A stretch of 21,312 nt of DNA, taken from NCBI GenBank assembly GCA_041591635.1, contig JBFHRO010000028.1, forward strand, positions 1 through 21,312, read 5' to 3'. This DNA comes from JACKOD01 sp041591635. GTDB taxonomy: Bacteria > Pseudomonadota > Gammaproteobacteria > Pseudomonadales > Oleiphilaceae. Under the pieces are notes generated by a model. That model made no database searches. It had not been told where the DNA came from and saw nothing but the letters and a program-made list of their open reading frames with translations. The translations under genes were made by a program, and so were the position numbers. Shown one piece after another: positions 7,742-15,700 of the stretch (positions are counted from its first letter, which is position 1; each line of letters starts with the position of its first letter).

Positions 7742-9484
7742 ATGCATCTGGACTCTGGCCTTCGGGTCACCACCGCGCAAGTATCCAACGCCGGGCGCAA
7801 GGCGCAAAATGAAGATGCGATAGGCATTCGGGTACCCGAAGCCCTTACGCTGGCCGTGAAGGGTGTGGCTGCCGTGATTGCCGACGGGGTCAGCAGCGCC
7901 GAGGCCGGAAAGGAAGCCAGCCAGACCTGCGTCATCAATTTTTTGAATGACTATTTCAGCACGCCCGATTCCTGGTCGGTGCAGGTATCGGCGCAAAAGG
8001 TGCTTACCGCGCTGAATCGTTGGCTCTATGGTCAGGGTCAGCCCTATCTTGAAGCTCACAAGGGGTTTATCAGTACGTTTTCAGTGCTGGTGATCAAGTC
8101 CTGCACGGCGCACCTGTTTCATATTGGTGACAGCCGTATTTACCGTTTTCGCGATAACCAGCTGGAGCAACTGACCCGCGATCATTGCGCCTATGTCAGC
8201 ACCGACAAGGCCTATCTTACCCGCGCCATGGGAATGGATCTGAGTATCGACGTGGATTATCGCACTGAAACGGTGCAGGCGGGCGATGTGTTTCTCACCA
8301 CCACCGACGGGATTCACGATTTTATCGAGCGTCGCGCCCTGGAAATGCTGTTACAGGAAAGCCCGCTGCACGCGAATGAGGATGAACTCTGGCACTTGTG
8401 CCGGCGCCTGATTGCCCGGGCACTGGACAATGGCAGTGATGACAATCTCAGCTGCCAGCTGGTGCGCGTCGACGCCCTGGGGCAGGCCAGCCCGGCGGAA
8501 GTCTATCAGCAGTTGGGGGCGCGACCCTTTCCGCCACCTTTGACCGAAGGTATGGTGCTGGATGGGTTGAAAGTGCTGCGGGAGTTGCACGCCAGCCGCC
8601 GCAGCCAGGTGTATCTGGTTGAGGCCATTGCCAGCGGCGAGCGTTGGGCGATGAAAACGCCATCGGTGAACTACGAAGACGATGCTGCTTACATAGAGCG
8701 CTTTGTGTTTGAAGAGTGGATTGGCCGGCGCATCACCTCTGAGCATGTGGTGCGGGTTGTGGTGCGCGATGCGCCACCTTCGTGCCTGTACTACCTGTGT
8801 GAGTATGTCGAGGGGCAGACGTTGGGGCAGTGGATGCAGGCGCATCCTCAGCCGGATATCCCGGTGGCGATGAATCTGGTGCGTCAGATGATTAAAGGCG
8901 TGCGCGCCATGCACCGAAAGGACGCTCTGCATCAGGATCTCAAGCCCGATAATCTGGTGGTCACCGACCAGGGAGGGGTAAAGCTGATCGATTTTGGCTC
9001 CTGCCATGTGGCCGGGCTGGCCGAGATTGATAGCCCCATTGAGCGCGACATTGCCCTGGGAACCGCCACCTACAGCGCCCCTGAGCAGCATTTGCGGCGC
9101 CAGTGTTCCACCCGATCGGATCAGTTTTCGCTGGCCATGATTGTGTATGAGTTGCTTACCGGGCAGCTGCCTTATGGTGAACGCTATGAGCACTGTCAAT
9201 CGGCCAAAGACTTTGCCGGCCTGACCTATCGCCCTGCCTATCAGTTCAACCCCATGGTGCCGGTATGGATGGACGGCGCGTTGCAAAAGGCCCTGCAGAT
9301 CTCGCCCCAACGGCGTTATGCCGATTTATCGGAGTTTTTGCACGAGCTGGAGCACCCAAACAAGGCCTTTACGCATGATCGTTGGCAGCCCTGGCTCGAA
9401 CGCAGCCCGGTGCGCTTCTGGCAGGTTGCCTGTGGTGTTCTGATGGTGCTGCAGGCGCTGACCTTGTGGTTGTGGGTGGGGTAA
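7742..9484 (+). CDS. PP2C phosphatase-Ser/Thr protein kinase fusion, membrane-anchored
   Basis: A two-domain signalling protein of 580 residues. Residues about 10-245 form a PP2C-type phosphatase with metal-binding and family motifs: RKAQNEDA (D25), ADG (D48), IGDSRIYR (D130), TTDG (D189) and DDN (D234). Residues about 275-535 form a Hanks-type kinase with K305 (AMK), helix-C Glu near 324, HQDLKPDN (D399, N404), DFG (D417), APE (446-448) and a DQFSLAMIVYELLTG helix. The usual GxGxxG loop is not recognisable (ELHASRRSQVYLVE), and the HRD arginine is Gln. One hydrophobic helix at about 559-579 ends the protein, predicting a tail anchor with both domains in the cytoplasm. The ATG at 7742 has GGAG 11 bases upstream. 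I recall a similar gene next to the pseudomonad nitrate assimilation genes, so a role in controlling nitrate uptake or reduction is a fair inference, but no target is known to me. Confidence 0.9.
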   Translation: MHLDSGLRVTTAQVSNAGRKAQNEDAIGIRVPEALTLAVKGVAAVIADGVSSAEAGKEASQTCVINFLNDYFSTPDSWSVQVSAQKVLTALNRWLYGQGQPYLEAHKGFISTFSVLVIKSCTAHLFHIGDSRIYRFRDNQLEQLTRDHCAYVSTDKAYLTRAMGMDLSIDVDYRTETVQAGDVFLTTTDGIHDFIERRALEMLLQESPLHANEDELWHLCRRLIARALDNGSDDNLSCQLVRVDALGQASPAEVYQQLGARPFPPPLTEGMVLDGLKVLRELHASRRSQVYLVEAIASGERWAMKTPSVNYEDDAAYIERFVFEEWIGRRITSEHVVRVVVRDAPPSCLYYLCEYVEGQTLGQWMQAHPQPDIPVAMNLVRQMIKGVRAMHRKDALHQDLKPDNLVVTDQGGVKLIDFGSCHVAGLAEIDSPIERDIALGTATYSAPEQHLRRQCSTRSDQFSLAMIVYELLTGQLPYGERYEHCQSAKDFAGLTYRPAYQFNPMVPVWMDGALQKALQISPQRRYADLSEFLHELEHPNKAFTHDRWQPWLERSPVRFWQVACGVLMVLQALTLWLWVG

Positions 9485-9506
9485 GGCAGTGAGCCAGCTC
9501 ACTGCC
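9485..9506. terminator. Hairpin at the convergent kinase / PEP-CTERM gene junction
   Basis: GGCAGTGAG (9485-9493) and CTCACTGCC (9498-9506) form a perfect 9-bp stem with a four-base loop, starting directly after the kinase stop codon. The 35-base gap separates converging genes, so it could stop transcription from both sides. Neither side has a real T-run. Confidence 0.55.
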
Positions 9507-9519
9507 TTCAGGCAGGGGA

Positions 9520-10236
9520 TTAACGCTTGCGACGGGTCGCGCTCAGGCCGATACCACCGGCCACCAGCAGCAACAACGACGATGACAGCGGAATGCTGAC
9601 GGGGGTTGGAGCGATGTACATATTAACCGAGGTCAGCAGGATAGTGCCGTTGGCTTTTTCATCAACGCCCAGGGTGGCATCTTTCCAGACAAAGTCGTAG
9701 CGCAGCGAGCCAAAGTTGGCACCACCGGCCGCACCGCTACCGGTCCAGCTGAAGCCTTGTGAAATCGCATCGGTCCTGAACAGGTCGTTGCTGGCATCCA
9801 GGTCGAGATATTTCCAGTTGAGCGGGTCGTAGGGAAAGGCAGTACGACGTTCGTCGGTGAGTCTCAGCACGTCAGTCGTAGCGTCAACGAAATACCGGTC
9901 GTTGACCGTGAGTATTCTGGAGGTAGGGTAGAAAGGCTCGTTGAAGCCGTTGATGCTGATGTCGATCCAGTTGGTAGTGGACCGGTAATCGCCAATGACA
10001 GTGCTTGCATTCATATCCAGCGGCACCCGATCCAGGTCGAGCCTGAAGGTGCCGGTGAGGCGCCTGCCGGTCATCTTGTTCAAGCCAGCGTAGCTGGCAC
10101 CGGTGATATTGCCTGTTTTATCGAAATGCGTGCCCTGAACGGTACCTTCAAAGGTACCCACCAGCAAAGTCGCCCAAGAGTTGCTACTCAGTGCACTTAC
10201 CAGGCACAAGGCTCCCGCTTTTATTATCTTATCCAT
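9520..10236 (-). CDS. Exported protein with PEP-CTERM/VPLPA-like sorting tail
   Basis: A 238-residue protein of unknown function. It starts with a signal peptide (KIIKAGALCLVSALSSNSWA, cleavage probably after SWA). The mature part is hydrophilic and probably beta-rich, with no recognised enzyme motif. The C-terminus reads TPVSIPLSSS, then a hydrophobic helix LLLLVAGGIGLSA, then TRRKR. This is the tripartite layout of PEP-CTERM/VPLPA-type sorting signals, which an exosortase/archaeosortase-type enzyme removes during export, often in biofilm formers. The PEP triad itself is not present, so a variant sorting signal is inferred. The second of two ATGs was chosen because AGGA lies eight bases before it; the first, nine bases upstream, has no room for a ribosome site. 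It faces the kinase gene, and no exosortase gene is in the window. Confidence 0.8.
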   Translation of the reverse strand: MDKIIKAGALCLVSALSSNSWATLLVGTFEGTVQGTHFDKTGNITGASYAGLNKMTGRRLTGTFRLDLDRVPLDMNASTVIGDYRSTTNWIDISINGFNEPFYPTSRILTVNDRYFVDATTDVLRLTDERRTAFPYDPLNWKYLDLDASNDLFRTDAISQGFSWTGSGAAGGANFGSLRYDFVWKDATLGVDEKANGTILLTSVNMYIAPTPVSIPLSSSLLLLVAGGIGLSATRRKR

Positions 10237-10257
10237 AGGTTTCATCCTGAAAGTTTA

Positions 10258-10284
10258 TTTATACAGATTGTAATTGAATGTTAA
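10258..10284 (-). promoter_or_regulatory. Possible sigma-70-type promoter of the PEP-CTERM-like gene
   Basis: On the minus strand TTAACA (10279-10284) and TATAAA (10258-10263) resemble -35 and -10 boxes with a 15-base spacer, shorter than the usual 16-18. A start near 10251 would leave a leader of about 15 bases. The -35 overlaps one arm of the inverted repeat at 10281-10319. Weak prediction. Confidence 0.3.
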
Positions 10285-10319
10285 TTGGGCAGGTGTGCGT
10301 AGATTCACACGGCAATTAA
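10281..10319. repeat. Compound inverted repeat between pbpC and the PEP-CTERM-like gene
   Basis: Outer arms TTAATTG (10281-10287) and CAATTAA (10313-10319) are perfectly complementary. They enclose inner arms GTGTG (10293-10297) and CACAC (10306-10310) around an eight-base loop. In RNA this makes a 12-bp interrupted stem-loop that could mark the end of the pbpC transcript. In DNA the outer arms, which touch the predicted -35 of the next gene, could be an operator. The rest of the 10237-10374 gap shows nothing else I can name. Confidence 0.5.
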
Positions 10320-10374
10320 ATTAATGTGCCTCGTGTGCAGTGCACCGGGATGAACAAGGGCATGTACAGCACCT

Positions 10375-12690
10375 TCAGGGTACTACTTCCACTGTTTTCC
10401 GGTCGGTCTGGCCCTGGCTGTCAATGACCAGAATCTCCTGTCGGCCTTCGCGGATACTTTGGTAACTCAGGCGCTCGTTGGCCGCACTCTGAGCAAAGAA
10501 AGCCCCATTGATATACCAGTCAAGGTGGCCTGTGCCGCCGCTGGCCCGAAGCGAAATACTGGGCAGGGCCTGGGTATCCAGGGTGCGGGTGAGGCGGCTG
10601 CCGGTTTCGATGCCGAGGATTTGGGGCGGCGTCTGGTTCAGTGGCTGATCCTCGTGACAGCGGGGATCAAGCGGTGGAATCCGGGCCTGGCGGCGTTGGG
10701 ACGGTTGCAGCCAGGGCTCGATGGCGACGGGCCAGAGCGCGATTTCACGTTTGACCGGGTGCGTGCCCTGACAGCCAGGAGTAACGCGTTTTCCCGATTG
10801 GGCATCGACCCAGAGTACCAGTGGATTGGTGCCCGATGTGACGTCGGGCGCCAGCGTTGGTGGCGCCGTGCCGGTCAGGGTGAGTGCGGCATGCCGCTGC
10901 TCGCAAAACTCCGAGTAGTGGCCGGCACGGGTGCCCAAGGGCCAGCAAATGTCGGTCGCCTCCACCTGCACTGGCGCCGCCGGCCAGGGGCTGAGATCGT
11001 CGGGCAACAGCCGGAATACCTGAAACATCAAGGGTGCCGCTGTGAGCGCACCGTAATGGCCAGGCAAGGGCGTGCCATCGGGGCGGCCCACCCAGACCCC
11101 CACTGTGTGGCCGGGCATTACCCCAATGGCCCAGGCATCCCGAAAGCCATAACTGGTGCCGGTTTTCCAGGCAATGCGGGGCGTTGAGGTGGTCGCCTGA
11201 CGGCTGTTGAGGCGCAAAAACTCGGGCTGGGTGCGCAGCATGTCGGCGGTGATCCAGGCACTTCCCGGGCTGAGCAAATAGCGCCAGTGCAGCGGGTCCT
11301 GGGCGCGAAAGCGCAGTTCTCCCACCAAGCCCTGATTGGCCAGCGCACTGTAGGCCCTGACCAGGGTTTCCAGCGAGGTACCAACACCGCCGAGAATCAA
11401 CGCCAGGCCCGGATCTCCCGCTGTGCGCAGATTCAGCCCTGCCTGCTGCCAGCGAGCCATAAAACGGCCGGTGCCAAAGGCATGAAGCAGGTTCACGGCG
11501 GGCACATTGAGGGAGCGTTGCAGGGCGTCGGTCACGCTTACCGGGCCATTGAAACTGCCACTGAAGTTGGTCGGTCGGTAGGCCTGACCGTGGCGGGGCA
11601 CATCGGCCAGGAGCGACATGGAATGGATCAGTCCGTCATCAAGGGCCATCGCGTACAAAAACGGCTTGAGTGTCGAGCCGGGAGAACGAACGCCTCGCAC
11701 CATATCAAGGTAGCCAAACCGCGCAGTGTTACCGAACTCCAGGGCACCGGCGTAGGCCTGCACACTCAGATCCTCATTGCGCACGACCAGTACCGCCACC
11801 GAACTCTGGGCGGGTAACCAGGAGGACTGCTGCCGCAGCAGGTCTTCGATTCGCTGTTGCAGCAGACCATCGAGCGTGGTGTGTATTACCGGCGTGCGGG
11901 GCGAGTCACTGATCATGCGCCGTGCCAGCAAGGCCGCCCGTAACGGGGGGCGCAGGTGGCTGGCGTACACACTTTCGAGTTTGGCATCGGCAACCCGTTC
12001 CTTGGGCCAGACGCCCAGGGCGGCCATGCGATCCAGTACCTTGTCACGGGCCGCCTGCGCCGGTTGCGGGTGCCGATCGGGGCGCAAGCGACTCGGTGCC
12101 TGGGGGAGTACGGCCAGCAGGGCGGCTTCGGCTGCCGTAAGTTCGCTGGCGGGCTTGTCGAGATAGGCAAAGGCCGCCGCCTGTACTCCCTCAATGGTGC
12201 CGCCAAAGGGGGCCAGATTCAGATACAGCTCCAAAATGGCTGTTTTATCGAGATGCCATTCCAGCTGCAGGGCGCGCAGTATCTGTTGCAGCTTGATCCA
12301 GGGAGAGCGCCCGGCGGCCGGATACAGGAGGCGGGCCACCTGCATGGTCAGGGTCGAGCCGCCGGAAATCACCCGCCCATGGCGCACGGCCTGCCAGGCG
12401 GCGCGCAGCAGGGCTACCGGGTTGACACCGCAGTGATGCCAGAACCACTGATCTTCGTAGGTGAGAAGGGCCTCGATATAAAGTGGCGAGACATCCTTGC
12501 GCTGCACCGGGTAGCGCCAAACGCCTTGAGCATCGGCAAAGGTGCGCAAGGGGCGGCCTTCGCTGTCGGTAACCACCCGGGCGTAAAGCTGCGATGCTTG
12601 CGGCAGCACCATGGGATACCGGTAGTCCAGTCCTCCCATAATGCCCGCGAACATCAGTATGGCCATGGCCAGCCGCCTGAGGGTGCGCAT
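10375..12690 (-). CDS. pbpC: Penicillin-binding protein 1C
   Basis: Bifunctional class A penicillin-binding protein of 771 residues, anchored in the inner membrane by an N-terminal helix (about 7-22) with its catalytic part in the periplasm. The glycosyltransferase-51 domain has the catalytic Glu79 in TYEDQWFWHHCGVN and the SGGSTLTMQVARLL motif. The transpeptidase domain has S339-TL-K342, S393-L-N395 and K509-T-G. After about residue 680 comes a small beta domain typical of the PBP1C C-terminus, and the length is normal for the family. The ATG has AAGGAAG a few bases upstream. It follows the alpha-2-macroglobulin gene by 27 bases and is surely cotranscribed with it. This pairing is widespread in proteobacteria and is interpreted as cell-wall repair coupled to protease trapping. 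Confidence 0.95.
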   Translation of the reverse strand: MRTLRRLAMAILMFAGIMGGLDYRYPMVLPQASQLYARVVTDSEGRPLRTFADAQGVWRYPVQRKDVSPLYIEALLTYEDQWFWHHCGVNPVALLRAAWQAVRHGRVISGGSTLTMQVARLLYPAAGRSPWIKLQQILRALQLEWHLDKTAILELYLNLAPFGGTIEGVQAAAFAYLDKPASELTAAEAALLAVLPQAPSRLRPDRHPQPAQAARDKVLDRMAALGVWPKERVADAKLESVYASHLRPPLRAALLARRMISDSPRTPVIHTTLDGLLQQRIEDLLRQQSSWLPAQSSVAVLVVRNEDLSVQAYAGALEFGNTARFGYLDMVRGVRSPGSTLKPFLYAMALDDGLIHSMSLLADVPRHGQAYRPTNFSGSFNGPVSVTDALQRSLNVPAVNLLHAFGTGRFMARWQQAGLNLRTAGDPGLALILGGVGTSLETLVRAYSALANQGLVGELRFRAQDPLHWRYLLSPGSAWITADMLRTQPEFLRLNSRQATTSTPRIAWKTGTSYGFRDAWAIGVMPGHTVGVWVGRPDGTPLPGHYGALTAAPLMFQVFRLLPDDLSPWPAAPVQVEATDICWPLGTRAGHYSEFCEQRHAALTLTGTAPPTLAPDVTSGTNPLVLWVDAQSGKRVTPGCQGTHPVKREIALWPVAIEPWLQPSQRRQARIPPLDPRCHEDQPLNQTPPQILGIETGSRLTRTLDTQALPSISLRASGGTGHLDWYINGAFFAQSAANERLSYQSIREGRQEILVIDSQGQTDRKTVEVVP

Positions 12691-12717
12691 CCCGCTGCTT
12701 CCTTTGCCTGCCTGCCC

Positions 12718-15700
12718 CTATCTTGGCACCACCACGACCTGCTCCGGCGCATCGCCGATGGCGCGGTATTCGGGCCGGTACATATCTTCAACGTAGGGCG
12801 GCGGCACGCGGTAGGTGCCTGGCGTGACGGCGCGCATCAGGTAGAACAGGCGCTGCTGCCCCCACTGGGCGTCGATGGCAGCAACATAGCGATCATCCCG
12901 GTACTCCTGATGCTTGATCAGGGTGTTGCGTTGCAGTTCGGGAATGAGGGTGCCATCCACGCTGATCAGATCGGTCTTGACGCCATCGGGCAGATTCGGG
13001 TTTTCCAGCTCGAAACCGGCGGGAATCATGTCGATCACCAGCGTATCGGGCGCCCGTCTGTCCTGACCGATTTGCAGCCCCACCAGCACCAGATCGCCGC
13101 TTCGCACCTGGGTCAGCCCGTCCAGGGGCTTGCCGGTGGCATCGAAGTAGGTTCGCAGTATGTGATAGCCATCGGCAACCGGCGTCGGTTTTGTCAAGGG
13201 ATAGCCGACGGCCTGCAAGGAGGCGAAGAGCGGGCCGGCACCGGTAAGGGTGATCTGGCCTCCGGCGGCCAGCGGCTCACTGCCGAGCTTGCGCAAATAG
13301 GCGGCGGCCTGTTTGAGTGTCTGGGCAGGGGCATCGCCCAGTGTCAGCTCGGCGCTCCAGGGGTGCTTGCTGTTGCTCTCAAGCATGACGCCGGCCAAAA
13401 AGAGCGCATTGCGCTCTTGCGTGCTTAGCCAGCGGCGGCTTTGCACTTCGCCGGCAAGGCTCATGGCGTGGCGGTAGATGTCGCTCTGGCGCTGGCGGTG
13501 TTTCAGCAGCAGATAAACTGTCATGGCTTCATCGCGAATATCGCTGCCGTAGTCACCCAGATAACGGTTGACCGGATGTTTGAGGGCCAGGGCTTCATTC
13601 AGTGCCACCTGACCTCGGGCATCGTCGCCGGCCAGTATCAGCGCCAACCCCAGGTGCACCAGTGGCAGGCGGGTTTCGGCATCCTTGCGCTGACGATCAT
13701 GCAGGGTGCGCAACGACGACAGCGATACCTGGTTAACCCGTGCCAGCACATAGGCGGCATAACTGCGATAGGCCAGCCGGTAATGGTTCATGTTGTCGCT
13801 GTAGCGCTGCTCAAACTGGCTGCCGGGGCGATTCACGTACTCCTTCAGGCGCCCCAGGGTGCTGTCGAGCAGTTGCGATGGCACCACAAAGCCCTGCTCC
13901 CGCAGGTTGAGCATAAAGTCTGCAACATAGGCGGTGAGCCAGTGTTCTTCGTCAGAATTCGCGTCCCACAGACCGTAGCCGCCATTGGCCTTTTGCATGC
14001 CGGCAATGCGGGTCAGCGCCGCAGCCACCCGTTCGGCCCGCTCACTGTCAGAAAGGAGGGGCATGTCGAATTGCTTTTGGACTTCCTGGGTGCTGTAAGC
14101 ATAGGGATACGCGGTGCTGCTGGTTTGCTCAAGGCAGCCGTAAGGGTAACGCAGCAGGTGCTTGAGTTGTGTATTGACATTCAGATCCACCCGATTGGTC
14201 AGCGTCAGCAGGGCCTCGACCGATCCGGGATGCAGCCCGTCAGCCAGGCCGGCCGGTATCTTCAGGGACGGTGGCGTTGTGGCGTTATCCTCTGCCGTGG
14301 TGTCCGGCGAAAGAAGACTGCCGTGCCATTGACGCAGTTCAGCCGGGTAAGCCGGGCGCACGCCCAGTCGCCATTGCCGCTCGATGTTTGCCATACCGGG
14401 CGCACTCAGGGCAACCGAAACCGTGCCGGTTGCCAGCTGGTCGGCGTGCAGGGCAAAAGGAATCCGGGTTTTGGCTTCATTGGCCAGCTGCAGTCTTTGG
14501 TGGCTTTCTGTCTCTGTGAGGGCAGCGCCGGTACGAATCTGCACGTTCAGATCCAGCGGCCCGCCACTGAGATTATGCACATCCAGCACCCCGGACGATT
14601 GATCGCCCATGGCCATAAACCGGGGCAGGTTGATCTGGCTCACCAGCGGCGCTGCTACCGTGGTTTCCGCCTCGGCACTGGCATAACTGTCACTGCCAAA
14701 GGCGAGCGCCATCAGCCGCAATTTGCCGTTGAAGTAGGGCAGCGGGAGGGCAATGCGGGCTTTGCCCTGGGAGTCGAGTTTGACCACCGAGGGATTCAGC
14801 GACACGATCTGTACATCGGATTCGGGCATTTCGCCGCCGCGGGACAGATCCACGTCGCCGCCAAACCGCAGGCGTGCCTTGGTGTCCTGATGCAGTTCAA
14901 TGAGCCGGCTGTACAGATCGTAGCTGTCGCTCTGGTAGCGTCGCTGGCCAAAAAAGGCGTCGAACGGATCGGGGGTCTCAAAGCGGCTGATGTTCAAGAC
15001 TCCCACATCCACCGCCGCCAGGGTGACATAGGCTTCGCTTGGCACCTCACCGGTGGCCGTTTTTACCTCAAGGGTGGCGACCAGCTCGCTCTCGGGCAGG
15101 ACTTTTTCCGGCGCCGTAAGGGCAAGGTTCAGTCGCCGCGCTTCGCGATTCAGGGGCAGATGAATCAGGCCAAAGGCCCGCTTGGGAGTTTGCAGCTGGT
15201 TGCTGGTGGTGAGACTGGCGGCAGGGCGCAGCACGACTACCGAAATATAGGTGTCGTGGCGGTGCCAGTCTTTGCTGACCGGGATTTCAATCCGGCTCTG
15301 GGGTTGCAGCAAGCTCAACTGCTGGCTCCAAAGGAGTTTGTCCGACTCTACCAGCACCATGGCCTGGCCGGCATGCGGGCTGTTGATTTGCAAGGTGGCC
15401 GTGTCGCCCCCGTTGTAGGCGGCCTTGTCCAGCGCCAGAGTCACAATATCGGGCCGGATGGAGCGCTGGGTAGACTGGCTTTCCTGCCAGTGGGCGTACC
15501 AGTCTTCTCCGGCGTGAAAGCGCAGGGTGGTTTTGTGGCTGCTGCCGGGGTCGAGCACTTCCAGCCGGTAGCGGCCCCAGTCGACAGGGAAACTGAAGCG
15601 GTTGTCGGTATGGGCTTGCAGTGCGGTGATCTGGCTGCTGACGACAAACTCCTTGTCGGTGAATTCGTAGTGCCAGCCCTGATTGTCGTTGTATTTCCAG

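Noticed and set aside
10351..12160. Plus-strand open frames opposite pbpC (for example 10459-11187)
   Set aside because: They are shadows of a full-length PBP1C with all catalytic motifs intact on the minus strand.
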